Of a DNA stretch of 36,347 nt, positions 8,921 to 16,585 are shown piece by piece. Source of the stretch: a virus. The DNA is taken from IMG/VR virus record IMGVR_UViG_3300028829_002384, positions 1 to 36,347 of that record; one strand, 5' to 3'. Positions within the stretch are counted from its first letter, which is position 1. Each line of letters begins with the position of its first letter. The notes below the pieces were generated by a model. It did no database searches and was not told the DNA's origin. It saw only the letters and a list, made by a program, of their open reading frames with translations. The position numbers were made by a program, and so were the translations under genes.

Positions 8921-9534
8921 ATGATTTGGAAAAACTTGTTTGGCTGTATTGGTGGTTTATTGATTGTTGCCATTTCTTCAAAACTTGCACATTCATAACT
9001 CCACCATTTACGATGTCGTTGTGGATCACAATTAAAATCTGGTTCTTCAGTAATTCCACTTTTATTATGAATTACAATTTCTAATTTACCTTGTATTTCG
9101 TTAGCAGGAATACAAAAGAAATAAAACTTTTTATCGATTGTATTGTATCCACAGATCCTTACTAATCCTTCTTTGTGTTTAGTACCTGGAACTGAAAAAG
9201 TGTGTGTCCAACTGCCACGTTTTTTGTCGTTATTTCTAAATTGACTGGTTGTAAACTTTGCATCCGAATAGTCATCAAAATCACTACCGTAGCCTAGTGT
9301 AATAGTAATATCTTTGTTAACACAGCCTATTGCAAGTTCTAGTAGATCTTCGTATGTAAGATTGCGTAAAAAATCTGCTGTATATACAACATCTATTTCT
9401 GGCTGATGATAGTAAATTTTATCAAGAAGAAAGTCTTTGATAATTTCATTTTGTTCGGCTCTACGAGAGAACCAATCCATTTTTAGGCGTTCTTCAAAAT
9501 CCATGTCAGTAGTACTTACCGGATTTGCTAACAT
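8917..9534 (-). CDS. Hypothetical protein in the MoxR-VWA cluster
   Basis: 205 residues, not recognised. The N-terminal third is helical (FEERLKMDWFSRRAEQNEIIKDF). The middle has ...GSDFDDYSDAKFTT and a beta-rich stretch GLVRICGYNTIDKKFYFFCIPANEI (about 128-152), a pattern reminiscent of nuclease-type folds but without a clear catalytic set. The start follows AAAAAGGATTCAAAA. It lies downstream of moxR beyond a terminator hairpin, with the next promoter inside its 3' end. Any role with the MoxR-VWA pair is inferred from position only. Confidence 0.6.
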   Translation of the reverse strand: MLANPVSTTDMDFEERLKMDWFSRRAEQNEIIKDFLLDKIYYHQPEIDVVYTADFLRNLTYEDLLELAIGCVNKDITITLGYGSDFDDYSDAKFTTSQFRNNDKKRGSWTHTFSVPGTKHKEGLVRICGYNTIDKKFYFFCIPANEIQGKLEIVIHNKSGITEEPDFNCDPQRHRKWWSYECASFEEMATINKPPIQPNKFFQII

Positions 9535-9574
9535 TTTTGAATCCTTTTTGAAAGTGATGCTTTAGAAAAGAAGC

Positions 9575-9596
9575 GAGGGGATCCGAAGACCCCCTC
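9575..9596 (-). terminator. Rho-independent terminator after moxR
   Basis: GAGGGG at 9575-9580 pairs with CCCCTC at 9591-9596, extended inward to a 9-base stem with one mismatch and a CGAA loop. On the minus strand it is followed by CTTCTTTTCTAAA, a U-rich tail. It sits 10 bases past the moxR stop. Confidence 0.75.
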
Positions 9597-9605
9597 TATA
9601 GTTAG

Positions 9606-10697
9606 TTAGGATGCCATAGCGGCTTGAACATACTTGCCGTACTTGTCATGGAAACGGTCAAAGTTTTTCAAGTCTTTTGGCGAAAATGGCAGTTTGTAAG
9701 TAGCGATAGCAACTCGCGTACCCATTACAACTAGTTCAGTTTCAAAATTATCCATCATAAAACCAAAGAAGTTATCTGCCATTTGTGTCCAACCCTTCTC
9801 CTTGCGTTTGAACGCCTCTTGAAGTTCATAACACATACTTACAGTTAGTGAATACATTGCCGAAATTTCTTTCGTCTCCATAGTCTTAACCTTGCCATTA
9901 AGTATGTCTGTTGGATTAGGCAGTTTCGCCGCAACCTTACGGCGTGCCGCAAATTTAACTGCCAGGCCTTCGCCGACTGAACCTGCTACCAAGTCTGTTA
10001 GTGTAGACTCTTGCAAGTTATCATCGAGAAGTTCGCTTACGAAACTCCAAGAACGTGGAGTTGCGAATGCTCTTGAACTTGACTTAGGATCAAAATCATA
10101 TAGATCTTGTTTTGCAAAAGTCAAGTAACCCACAACGTCTGCGTGGATTTTATGTTCTGTCGCCCATGTCAACCAATCTTCAAAGTCAACACGTAGTTCT
10201 AAGTGTACAAACCTGTTAGCAAGTGGTGCCGGCATACGATAAGTAACACCCTTATCAGTTTCACGGTTACCTGCCGCAACAATTACAACATTGTCTGGAA
10301 GTTTGTATGTACCAACTTTACGGTTTAGAATAAGTTGGTAAGCGGCCGCCTGTACTGCTGGTGCCGCAGAATTCATTTCATCTAAGAAAAGAACGATGCT
10401 TTTAAATTGTGATGCAAATTCTTCTGTTGGAAGTTCTGCTGGTGGTGCCCACGCCATTACATTGTCGTTTGCAGAGTAGTAAGGTATACCCTTAATATCT
10501 GTAGGCTCCCAAAGTGATAGTCTAATATCTATCAAATGTGAATTATCTAATGACCCATTAATCTGTGCCATAATATCTGATTTACCAATGCCTGGAGGTC
10601 CCCACATAAAGATAGGACGCTTCAATTTCATTGCGTGTTGTACTGCTGATTTCGCCTCGTTTGGTGTAACTGTACGTGCTTCTGTTGTTTGTGCCAT
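9606..10697 (-). CDS. MoxR-type AAA+ ATPase
   Basis: 363 residues. Walker A GPPGIGKS (33-40), Walker B VLFLDE (102-107), sensor 1 region VVIVAAGNRE followed by YRMPAPLANRF, and an ATPR-type motif (RAFATPRSW) match MoxR/CbbQ-like AAA+ ATPases. These act as hexameric chaperones with a VWA-domain partner; that partner is the protein at 6933-8222, two genes downstream. The gene has its own sigma70-type promoter, a strong ribosome site (AAAAGGAGCATAGCAAA ATG) and a terminator, so it is an independent transcription unit. The client in phage infection is unknown; host enzyme or RNA polymerase remodelling, or virion assembly, are possibilities. Confidence 0.88.
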   Translation of the reverse strand: MAQTTEARTVTPNEAKSAVQHAMKLKRPIFMWGPPGIGKSDIMAQINGSLDNSHLIDIRLSLWEPTDIKGIPYYSANDNVMAWAPPAELPTEEFASQFKSIVLFLDEMNSAAPAVQAAAYQLILNRKVGTYKLPDNVVIVAAGNRETDKGVTYRMPAPLANRFVHLELRVDFEDWLTWATEHKIHADVVGYLTFAKQDLYDFDPKSSSRAFATPRSWSFVSELLDDNLQESTLTDLVAGSVGEGLAVKFAARRKVAAKLPNPTDILNGKVKTMETKEISAMYSLTVSMCYELQEAFKRKEKGWTQMADNFFGFMMDNFETELVVMGTRVAIATYKLPFSPKDLKNFDRFHDKYGKYVQAAMAS

Positions 10698-10732
10698 TTT
10701 GCTATGCTCCTTTTGTTTCTAACTATAATACT

Positions 10733-10760
10733 ATAATACACTCAACTAGCAAAAAGTCAA
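10733..10760 (-). promoter_or_regulatory. Sigma70-type promoter for moxR
   Basis: Minus strand TTGACT (10760-10755), a 16-base spacer, TATTAT (10738-10733), about 36 bases before the ATG at 10697. A second TATAGT-like sequence lies just downstream. Confidence 0.7.
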
Positions 10761-10806
10761 CCGGTTATTCCACTATTTTTAATAAAAAACTGTCCAAAAT
10801 GAATGA

Positions 10807-11196
10807 TTAGTCGTCTAGTTCTTGTGCCATAGCACGAGCAAGGCCATATTGCTTAATATCTCCAGCAAACATCATAAGTTGTAGACCCATTTTTTCGCTG
10901 AATACATATATTCTTTTCTTCGTAACGTAATACGGACAATCAATAAAGTTATCTAAGTATAAGAATACTTGTGGTGTAAACTTTATCTCGTTAGGAAATT
11001 TTATTTCATATGTGGCTAAATCTGCATGATCAACAGCAAAATCAAAGCCGTCTTTAGTTAGGCGTAATCCGCTGTCGCCTTTCATGCGTGTATTCTGCCA
11101 CCAAAGCATATAGTTTTTCTTAATCTCAGTATCAAGTATATTTTCTTGTCCTGCGGAGATCATGAAAGTTTTAGTGTATGCTTCTTTAATATCCAT
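10807..11196 (-). CDS. Conserved T4-like marine phage protein, unknown
   Basis: 129 residues. It resembles a protein widely kept in T4-like cyanophages: ILDTEIKKNYMLWWQNTR, a GLRLTKDG segment, then FLYLDNFIDCPYYVTKK (about 77-93) and a C-terminal FAGDIKQYG. No known catalytic motif is visible. Its ATG overlaps the upstream gene's stop by one base (TAATG). Confidence 0.65.
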   Translation of the reverse strand: MDIKEAYTKTFMISAGQENILDTEIKKNYMLWWQNTRMKGDSGLRLTKDGFDFAVDHADLATYEIKFPNEIKFTPQVFLYLDNFIDCPYYVTKKRIYVFSEKMGLQLMMFAGDIKQYGLARAMAQELDD

Positions 11197-11480
11197 TATG
11201 CGATTTTATCGCCTTTAGTTAACTTGTAAACTTCAAACTCTGCAGATTTAAATGTAGAGTTTAATTTCTTAGCCAAATTAATTGCATGTCCTGGATTAGA
11301 GAATGAAGTCTTTTTATATTTAGGTCCTGGAGTAGGTGAAATTGAATTTGAACTTTTAAGATTAAAAGGTTTACCCTGATAGAAGACTGCCCATATTGCT
11401 TCTGCATCTAGCACTTCTTCTCTACGATAGGTGTTCTTGTCAGTAAATTCTAACAATATATTTGGTTTAGGTCTACTCAT
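11196..11480 (-). CDS. Small hypothetical protein
   Basis: 94 residues beginning MSRPKPNILLEF, chosen because AAAAGG lies 11 bases upstream of this ATG; a TTG three codons earlier is too close to it. Contents: beta strands, a Pro/Ser linker (SNSISPTPGPKYKKTSF) and a helix GHAINLAKKLNSTFKSAEF, so possibly a single small domain. The function is not recognised. It is coupled to the 129-residue gene downstream. Confidence 0.6.
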   Translation of the reverse strand: MSRPKPNILLEFTDKNTYRREEVLDAEAIWAVFYQGKPFNLKSSNSISPTPGPKYKKTSFSNPGHAINLAKKLNSTFKSAEFEVYKLTKGDKIA

Positions 11481-11512
11481 TATACGCAATTCCTTTTAGT
11501 TAACTACGTATA

Positions 11513-11520
11513 TATTTATC
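11513..11520 (-). promoter_or_regulatory. Possible T4-type late promoter box
   Basis: GATAAATA on the minus strand matches the T4 late -10 box TATAAATA at seven of eight positions and lies about 32 bases before the ATG at 11480, in a short intergenic gap. Confidence 0.35.
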
Positions 11521-11525
11521 GTTTT

Positions 11526-11753
11526 TTAGAAGTTTCCGCCGTCCATTTTTATATCTACACTTACGTCTTGTGGTTGTTGTAGACGTTTATCTTGTAGTTC
11601 TACTAGTCTTGTCATTAATACTGCTATACTATCTGACAAGTCTTTATATTCTTTAGAATCTAGTTTAAGTTCACGTTGTTGAGTTTTAGTTGCAACCTTT
11701 GCCTTCTGCAAAAAGTTTTCTATTGGAATAGTATTAACTGGATTTCGAGACAT
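11526..11753 (-). CDS. Small conserved coiled-coil-like protein
   Basis: 75 residues, mostly helical (IPIENFLQKAKVATKTQQRELKL..., then a heptad-like region DLSDSIAVLMTRLVELQDKRL), ending in a short polar tail. The type is familiar from T4-like marine phages but without an assigned function. It overlaps the end of the upstream gene by 20 bases and has AGG nine bases before the ATG. Confidence 0.6.
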   Translation of the reverse strand: MSRNPVNTIPIENFLQKAKVATKTQQRELKLDSKEYKDLSDSIAVLMTRLVELQDKRLQQPQDVSVDIKMDGGNF

Positions 11754-12222
11754 TTGATAAAACCTGACGCATTTCTAGTTCTGTTGTAAACGGCCCTTTA
11801 TAGTCATAACGTTGTAGTGTTATAAGTTTAGGACAAAAACTTTTTACCCAACCTTTAGCAAATCTAATTGTGTAGTAACCTGCACAATATAAACTTTTAG
11901 ATTTTCTGCTTTTACTGTAAAGAGGTAGATTATTTTGTACATCTAACAATGGATTCCATGCTTGTGTGCTTGTAGGAAATCCGTGTACTTCCATTACTTT
12001 ACTAGGTTTAATTTTCTTTGTAGCAGTATGTTCAAAAAAGTCTTTACCAAATGCATCATAAACTTTTTCTACGTTTTCAAAATGAATTTTATCTTTGTGT
12101 GTAACAAGAACATACCCTTCTTTGTTTTTCTGTAGTGTTCCTACTTTTTGACCATAGTTTTGTACTATCCAAAATTTATTAGGTACTAATTGTTTTGCTT
12201 CAAGTTCTTTTTCTTTTGTCAT
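11734..12222 (-). CDS. Conserved hypothetical protein
   Basis: 162 residues from MTKEKELEAK; this ATG is preferred over one seven codons earlier because GGAGG stands five bases before it. Contains an SH3-like beta start (FWIVQNYGQKVGTLQKNKEGYVLV) and a central FPTSTQAWNPLLDV. Late it has a basic, aromatic stretch (YCAGYYTIRFAKGWVKSFCPKLITLQRY). This layout matches a conserved T4-like cyanophage protein of unknown role. It follows the RNase H gene directly. Confidence 0.65.
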   Translation of the reverse strand: MTKEKELEAKQLVPNKFWIVQNYGQKVGTLQKNKEGYVLVTHKDKIHFENVEKVYDAFGKDFFEHTATKKIKPSKVMEVHGFPTSTQAWNPLLDVQNNLPLYSKSRKSKSLYCAGYYTIRFAKGWVKSFCPKLITLQRYDYKGPFTTELEMRQVLSNVSKSS

Positions 12223-12223
12223 T

Positions 12224-13204
12224 TTAACCTCCGTATCTTGCATTTAATGGTTTAGCAAATGTTTCTGCTTGTTCTGTAATTTTATTAAGTTCATAACTAT
12301 TCGCAAACTTAATTAAACGAATACCTACTTGACTAATTTCTTTAGGCTCTACAGCATCTATAGCATCATTAATAATGCTTCTAATATCGTCAGGTTGTGC
12401 TGACAAATCACATAATGTAACATTACGTGTATAATCATCTAATACTCTATGTTCTTCACCTAAGTGATCAGTCCAACGTTGTAGCATCATGTTATTCCAG
12501 TTGTAGCCTTTAGTTGCTCTATCTTCAAATGCTTCTAGTAAGCCTACTTTGTTCTTAGTGCCTTTTTTACGAACACCAGGATAAGCACTGAATACATTGT
12601 CACTTGTGTCACCACGCATACACTTTTCAAATAATAACCATTGCGGATCAGGTGCACCTTTAGTTTGTTTAGTTTTCTTGTCTATAACTTCCTTACCTTT
12701 GTCATCAAAGTAACCTTCGTGTGTAATAGTTACTTTTTGTACACCATTGTATTGCTTTACATTAGGTGCAATAAGTTGTGCAAAGTCACCATCGGTACTA
12801 ATAATAACATGATCATCATTAGGATGTGATTGTATCCAACCAGCAATTAAGTCATCTGCTTCTAATTGTTTATGTTGTAATACAGTACAATTTGTTTTAT
12901 TAGTTAAGAAGTCTTTAAAGTCATCGAATGTTTCCCAAAATACTTTTTCTTCTTCTTGTTGTGAAACTGTAAGAGCATCACGAGCAACTTGTCTGTTACG
13001 TTTGTAAGGTTCGTAATAATCTTTACGCCAACTGCGTCCTTCTAAACAAAAAACAACATGACTGCCATTAAAGTCTTGCCATGCTTTACGTATGCTTTGT
13101 AATGTTGTGTGTAAAGCCATGCCAATCTTAACATCAGCATCACCTCTTACGGCGTGCCTAGCACGGAAAAAAGTGTTTGCAGTATCTACTAAAATATATG
13201 TCAT
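12224..13204 (-). CDS. rnh: RNase H / 5'-3' FEN-type exonuclease
   Basis: 326 residues; T4 Rnh is 305. It removes RNA primers and 5' flaps during lagging-strand synthesis. The FEN-family metal site is visible: D7 (ILVDTAN), E115-A-D117-D118 (EADDLIAG), D138/D140 (STDGDF) and the GDTSDN helix-hairpin approach (198-203). The N-terminal RSWRKDYYEPYKRNR is typical of 5' nucleases. The start follows AGGAGAACAC ATG. It belongs to the replication set together with polymerase and clamp. Confidence 0.88.
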   Translation of the reverse strand: MTYILVDTANTFFRARHAVRGDADVKIGMALHTTLQSIRKAWQDFNGSHVVFCLEGRSWRKDYYEPYKRNRQVARDALTVSQQEEEKVFWETFDDFKDFLTNKTNCTVLQHKQLEADDLIAGWIQSHPNDDHVIISTDGDFAQLIAPNVKQYNGVQKVTITHEGYFDDKGKEVIDKKTKQTKGAPDPQWLLFEKCMRGDTSDNVFSAYPGVRKKGTKNKVGLLEAFEDRATKGYNWNNMMLQRWTDHLGEEHRVLDDYTRNVTLCDLSAQPDDIRSIINDAIDAVEPKEISQVGIRLIKFANSYELNKITEQAETFAKPLNARYGG

Positions 13205-13217
13205 GTGTTCTCCTAAC

Positions 13218-13391
13218 TTAAATTATACCATTTGTCCAATTTTCAGCACAGTCTTCTGCATATCTTTTACTATGTCCTACGATTGGGCGTTCTTCTACTA
13301 ATTCATCACCTACATACATTTTAACTACGTAGTGTGTTTCTTCAACTATCTCTGCTCTGCGATTTTCTTTTTTAAACTTTACATTATCCAT
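13218..13391 (-). CDS. Small hypothetical protein (57 residues)
   Basis: A short gene filling the gap upstream of rnh. A good ribosome site (AAGGAGATGAG) stands before ATG at 13391, and the frame runs to TAA at 13218. Protein: MDNVKFKKENRRAEI, then VEETHYVVKMYVGDELVEERP and a C-terminal helix KRYAEDCAENWTNG. The charged beta-then-helix layout recalls small accessory proteins of T4-like phages. No function is recognised. Confidence 0.6.
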   Translation of the reverse strand: MDNVKFKKENRRAEIVEETHYVVKMYVGDELVEERPIVGHSKRYAEDCAENWTNGII

Positions 13392-13400
13392 CTCATCTCC

Positions 13401-14015
13401 TTATACAATATTAAAACTAATTGCAATTCTATCACGTTCGTGTCTTTGTTGTGCAACACTATGTTTCAAATACCCAGGAAAGATGTTTAACATACTTGTA
13501 CTAGGCTTAAAACTAACTTGTGTTGTATTAAAGTCATTGTATTCGTTTATTACATTACTAGCCCAATGATTGTCTGATATCGCAGGACTAAAAAAGTTTA
13601 ATGAAGCATCATCTTCGTGTGCTTCTACATAATACACACCACTCCAAATACTAGGAGTATGTGTGTGCGTTTCGTGGTAACTGCCTTTTCTGTTAATAGC
13701 AAACCACATGTCTTTAATAGTGAATTCATGTTCTTTTGTAAAACCCATAAAGTCGTTAAGTTTTCTAACATTGTCAGATAAAAAATTTACAAAAGGTTTC
13801 ATTTCATCATATTCTATTAATTGTTTGTCTAATACTTTATTATAACTGGTATAGTAGTGATCTGTCAAGTTAAAAGATGTACTATCCATAGGAAATTTTT
13901 CTTCAATTTGATAAAACAGATGTTTCATATCCAAATTGAACTTGTTTCCTTCGTTCCAAACTTTACGTGCTAGAACGTTGGGAAACAAACCTACAATTTC
14001 CCCTTGTTGGTCCAT
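13401..14015 (-). CDS. Putative 2OG-Fe(II) oxygenase
   Basis: 204 residues with the architecture of the TIGR02466 putative 2OG-Fe(II) oxygenase family. It begins with the LFPNVLARKVW motif typical of that family (10-20) and has the beta-helix signature GSYHETHTHTPSIWSGVYYV (111-130). The iron is probably bound by H117/H119, with distal H185 (GYLKHSV) and R196 (DRIAISFN) for 2-oxoglutarate. It overlaps the upstream gene by one base (TAATG). The substrate is unknown; such enzymes are frequent in marine T4-like phages. Confidence 0.85.
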   Translation of the reverse strand: MDQQGEIVGLFPNVLARKVWNEGNKFNLDMKHLFYQIEEKFPMDSTSFNLTDHYYTSYNKVLDKQLIEYDEMKPFVNFLSDNVRKLNDFMGFTKEHEFTIKDMWFAINRKGSYHETHTHTPSIWSGVYYVEAHEDDASLNFFSPAISDNHWASNVINEYNDFNTTQVSFKPSTSMLNIFPGYLKHSVAQQRHERDRIAISFNIV

Positions 14016-14386
14016 TAACTAATCTCAGACTTATCGTCGCTAATCTTCTTTGTGTTAATGTATCCTGCACCCATTGGTTTTTCTTCACTAGCAACACCAT
14101 CGCTTTGTGCTACGTTACCACAAAGTTCTTTAAACCATGCATCTACAATTTCTTCTTCTGTTGCACCGTTATATCCGTTTATTCTTAGTTCTTTAATAAA
14201 GTATTCATTCCAGTCAAGTTCAAAGAACCCGTTACGTGGATTGTTATCCTTCATTTCAACATTAAGAACAGTTACGTATGCTTCTTTCTTTTTTGTTGCT
14301 TCTGCTTTAGCATCTGTACTTTTTTCTTTAGATACTGTAGCAGGGATCTTATCTTTTGTAAACAACTTTTTTAGTTTATCTATCAT
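14015..14386 (-). CDS. Conserved T4-like marine phage protein, unknown
   Basis: 123 residues: a Lys/Ala-rich N-terminus (1-35), then a domain with VTVLNVEMKDNNPRNGFFELDWNEYF and a helical EEEIVDAWFKELCGNV (about 80-95), a layout I recognise as conserved in T4-like cyanophages without known function. AAGGACTACT precedes the ATG, which overlaps the preceding short gene's TGA. Confidence 0.65.
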   Translation of the reverse strand: MIDKLKKLFTKDKIPATVSKEKSTDAKAEATKKKEAYVTVLNVEMKDNNPRNGFFELDWNEYFIKELRINGYNGATEEEIVDAWFKELCGNVAQSDGVASEEKPMGAGYINTKKISDDKSEIS

Positions 14387-14499
14387 AGTAGTCCTTTTTC
14401 TCTCAATTCTTCATCGAGTGGTTTTTTAATTTCAGCCTTCATTGCCTTTTCATGTTGACTGTTTTTATATTCTCTCAACTTATCAAGTTCCCCAGGCAT
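14383..14499 (-). CDS. Very short gene overlapping the queE 3' end
   Basis: 38 residues (MPGELDKLREYKNSQHEKAM, then AEIKKPLDEELREKGLL), a single charged helix. The ATG lies within the last codons of queE (overlap 14483-14499, different frame), with GGA close before it, so translation would be coupled to queE termination. The stop overlaps the next start (ATGA). The charged coding-like composition beyond queE and the tidy ends favour a real gene. Confidence 0.45.
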   Translation of the reverse strand: MPGELDKLREYKNSQHEKAMKAEIKKPLDEELREKGLL

Positions 14500-15379
14500 T
14501 TCCGAATAGGCTGATGTGTAGTCTTGGAGTGAATCTCCATCCTCTTTCCATACATGCTTCTGCGACTTGGTTAACGTTGAGAACATATTCTTCACTGCGT
14601 CCACCCAGCGGCATAAGATATACCGGACATTCCACCCCGGCATTTCTGTAAGCGTCCACAGCCTTTGTAACTTCATCAAAATCTTTATCAGTAGCGACAA
14701 CAAACTTGAGATACATGTCGCTATCAGTAACAGTGTTATACTGCTGAGCCACATCAGGTTTGATAGCAGTTTCCCAAGGTTCTCCGCTAACTGAAAGTTT
14801 TGGGGAACAAGACCAAGTGACTTGGATTCTGTCCTGATTGTTGAGATAGTTGAATAAATCGTCGTGTAAAGTTTGTGTAGTGTTTGTTTCAAATGTAACA
14901 TTTTTTAAATCCTGCATACGTGGATGCTCAAATAATTCTACGTACAATCGTTGCCACGCCAACAAAGGTTCGCCGCCTGTCATAATTAAATGGATGTCTT
15001 GACCGTTGTCCATAGTCCATTTACCTTCTGGTAATAAACTTAACAAGTGTTCAACTACTTCGTCTACAGTTGCTTGTTTATTAAATTTCTTAAACTCAGG
15101 ATAGATACTTGCATATGTATCACAGCCTGTATGTATAATAGGTAAGTCGTTAAACTCTTTTGTAGTTTCATGTACGCCAGCGTCTAACAAATCTTGTACT
15201 TCCTGATTACGGATAATACCAGCCTTTTGTTTTTCATCTCGCATTGGTTCATCAGTTAATCCAAAGTTCATGCAACGAAAGTTACAACCAAAAGTACGTA
15301 AGAACACACTTGGTACTCCTACAAACTTACCTTCACCTTGTACACTATAAAACGCTTCTGAGTATCTTAGTTTCTGCAT
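14483..15379 (-). CDS. queE: 7-carboxy-7-deazaguanine synthase-like radical SAM protein
   Basis: 298 residues. QueE turns 6-carboxytetrahydropterin into 7-carboxy-7-deazaguanine with S-adenosylmethionine and a 4Fe-4S cluster, a step to preQ0. The N-terminus FYSVQGEGKFVGVPSVFLR (10-28) and TGGEPLL (134-140) are classic QueE features, as is the C-terminal RLHISLFGN region. The cluster loop reads GC32-NFR-C36-MNFG: where a third Cys is expected there is F39. The next Cys, C86 in IIHTGCDTYAS, may take over. The gene has its own perfect promoter (15400-15428) and AGGAGAATAAT before the ATG. Together with FolE, QueD-like, YhhQ and the DpdA-like enzyme it points to 7-deazaguanine DNA modification. 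Confidence 0.88.
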   Translation of the reverse strand: MQKLRYSEAFYSVQGEGKFVGVPSVFLRTFGCNFRCMNFGLTDEPMRDEKQKAGIIRNQEVQDLLDAGVHETTKEFNDLPIIHTGCDTYASIYPEFKKFNKQATVDEVVEHLLSLLPEGKWTMDNGQDIHLIMTGGEPLLAWQRLYVELFEHPRMQDLKNVTFETNTTQTLHDDLFNYLNNQDRIQVTWSCSPKLSVSGEPWETAIKPDVAQQYNTVTDSDMYLKFVVATDKDFDEVTKAVDAYRNAGVECPVYLMPLGGRSEEYVLNVNQVAEACMERGWRFTPRLHISLFGNAWGT

Positions 15380-15399
15380 ATTATTCTCCTATTGTGTAT

Positions 15400-15428
15400 A
15401 TTATAGTGTTTATTTAGGTTTTTGTCAA
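15400..15428 (-). promoter_or_regulatory. Sigma70-type promoter for queE
   Basis: Minus strand TTGACA (15428-15423), a 17-base spacer, TATAAT (15405-15400), 20 bases before the ATG at 15379: perfect consensus and spacing. The -35 box overlaps the end of the HIT gene. Confidence 0.85.
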
Positions 15429-15844
15429 CCGTTAATAACATCTTCTATGTCCATTTGACTATTATTTTTTTTGGAATACTTTTGTTTTTCTGGAATAACA
15501 CCACGAATTCCGCCTGCTGGATCGATCATATCTCCGTCTCTACGGAAAATTAAATGTACATGTGGATACATGCAAGTTTGTCCTGCACTCTTACCCATAT
15601 TAATACCTACATTATATCCTGTAATGTTATTATTATCTGATTTGATATTATCATTGCCCATTGAATTAGCAAATTTAAAACATTTTAAGATTGCTTCTTC
15701 TGTATTTTCTTTAGGTACAACAAGTGTATGTCCTTGTGTAACAGGATAGATATCATTGTAAACAACAAAATCACGTGTGTCAATTTCAACTTCAGTCCAT
15801 GGTGCTCGACCTTCAGATTGTGCTTTTTCTAAAGTATCAGTCAT
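15425..15844 (-). CDS. HIT-family protein
   Basis: 139 residues starting MTDTLEKAQ, chosen because AGGA precedes it and the ATG overlaps the upstream stop (TAATG). HIT proteins are nucleotide hydrolases or transferases. Seen: VTQGHTLVVPK (35-45), GINMGKSAGQT (80-90) and a histidine-triad region Y93-P-H95-V-H97-L-I. The first His of the usual HxHxH is Tyr here while the middle (catalytic) and third are kept. The C-terminal ~35 residues (IRGVIPEKQKYSKKN...) are extra. Possible roles are dinucleotide or adenylylated-intermediate hydrolysis; the substrate is unknown. Confidence 0.8.
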   Translation of the reverse strand: MTDTLEKAQSEGRAPWTEVEIDTRDFVVYNDIYPVTQGHTLVVPKENTEEAILKCFKFANSMGNDNIKSDNNNITGYNVGINMGKSAGQTCMYPHVHLIFRRDGDMIDPAGGIRGVIPEKQKYSKKNNSQMDIEDVING

Positions 15845-16581
15845 TAAAAATCCTGTGTCCAAATAGCGGCACTATATCCTTTGCCATTAGTATCTCCACC
15901 TTGATTGTCTATTTCAGCATCATTGTAATAAACTGCCGACACAGTATCTTCACCATTAGGTAGTTCGTACATATGTATTTTTAATTTTTTAGCATCAAAG
16001 TCACCAATAGTTTCTACTATTCCTTCAAAAAATGTACCTTTTTCCATTGAGAGCATTTGGATAATGTGTGTTCCTTTTTCTGGGTACGCATCGTCTTGAG
16101 GTTGTAAAATTTCAACTTCGTTATCAGAGTCTTCATCAACTTTATTAACCCATTCATTTAAATCTTCTCCTTCGACAATATCTCTAATATGTTCTGCAGA
16201 ATAATCATCTCCGCTAACTTCGTCTATAGTAATGTAAGCACTATCTATAGAAACATTATTAACATGTTCAAATTCAGTTGGCATTTCAAACCAACTACTA
16301 CGCCATTCATTGCCGTCACTACCTGCACTCATTAAAAAGTCTGCCTCAGGTGGAACTTCATCAATGTTTTCAAAATCAAAATCACCTTCTTCAGCATTAA
16401 GTGCATAATTACATAAATCGCTATCACCGTGTTCTTCTACAATAGGCTTCCAAAAATCATACTGTTCTTGAGTCAATGTTCCGTACACATGTTCGCCGCC
16501 GTATCCGTTAAGCATGATACGATAAAATCTAGGACCTTTAATAGTTTCTAGTGTGTGTTCTTTTTCTTGCAGTGTTGCCAA
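15844..16581 (-). CDS. Acidic hypothetical protein, TTG start
   Basis: 245 residues, strongly acidic (long Asp/Glu runs in the middle, 55-165). The N-terminus GPRFYRIMLNGYGGEHVYGTL and the C-terminus FFEGIVETIGDFDAKKLKIHMYEL are beta-like. It may be a nucleic-acid mimic or a binding protein, but nothing is proven. The start codon is TTG at 16581, with AAGGAA seven bases before it, the site lying in the end of the upstream gene. The stop overlaps the HIT gene start. Confidence 0.6.
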   Translation of the reverse strand: MATLQEKEHTLETIKGPRFYRIMLNGYGGEHVYGTLTQEQYDFWKPIVEEHGDSDLCNYALNAEEGDFDFENIDEVPPEADFLMSAGSDGNEWRSSWFEMPTEFEHVNNVSIDSAYITIDEVSGDDYSAEHIRDIVEGEDLNEWVNKVDEDSDNEVEILQPQDDAYPEKGTHIIQMLSMEKGTFFEGIVETIGDFDAKKLKIHMYELPNGEDTVSAVYYNDAEIDNQGGDTNGKGYSAAIWTQDF

Positions 16582-16585
16582 TGTT

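Noticed and set aside
14383-14901. 172-residue minus-strand frame overlapping queE
   Set aside because: Most of it is out of frame with the clear queE protein and looks like a shadow; only the last 38 residues, from 14499, look like a gene.
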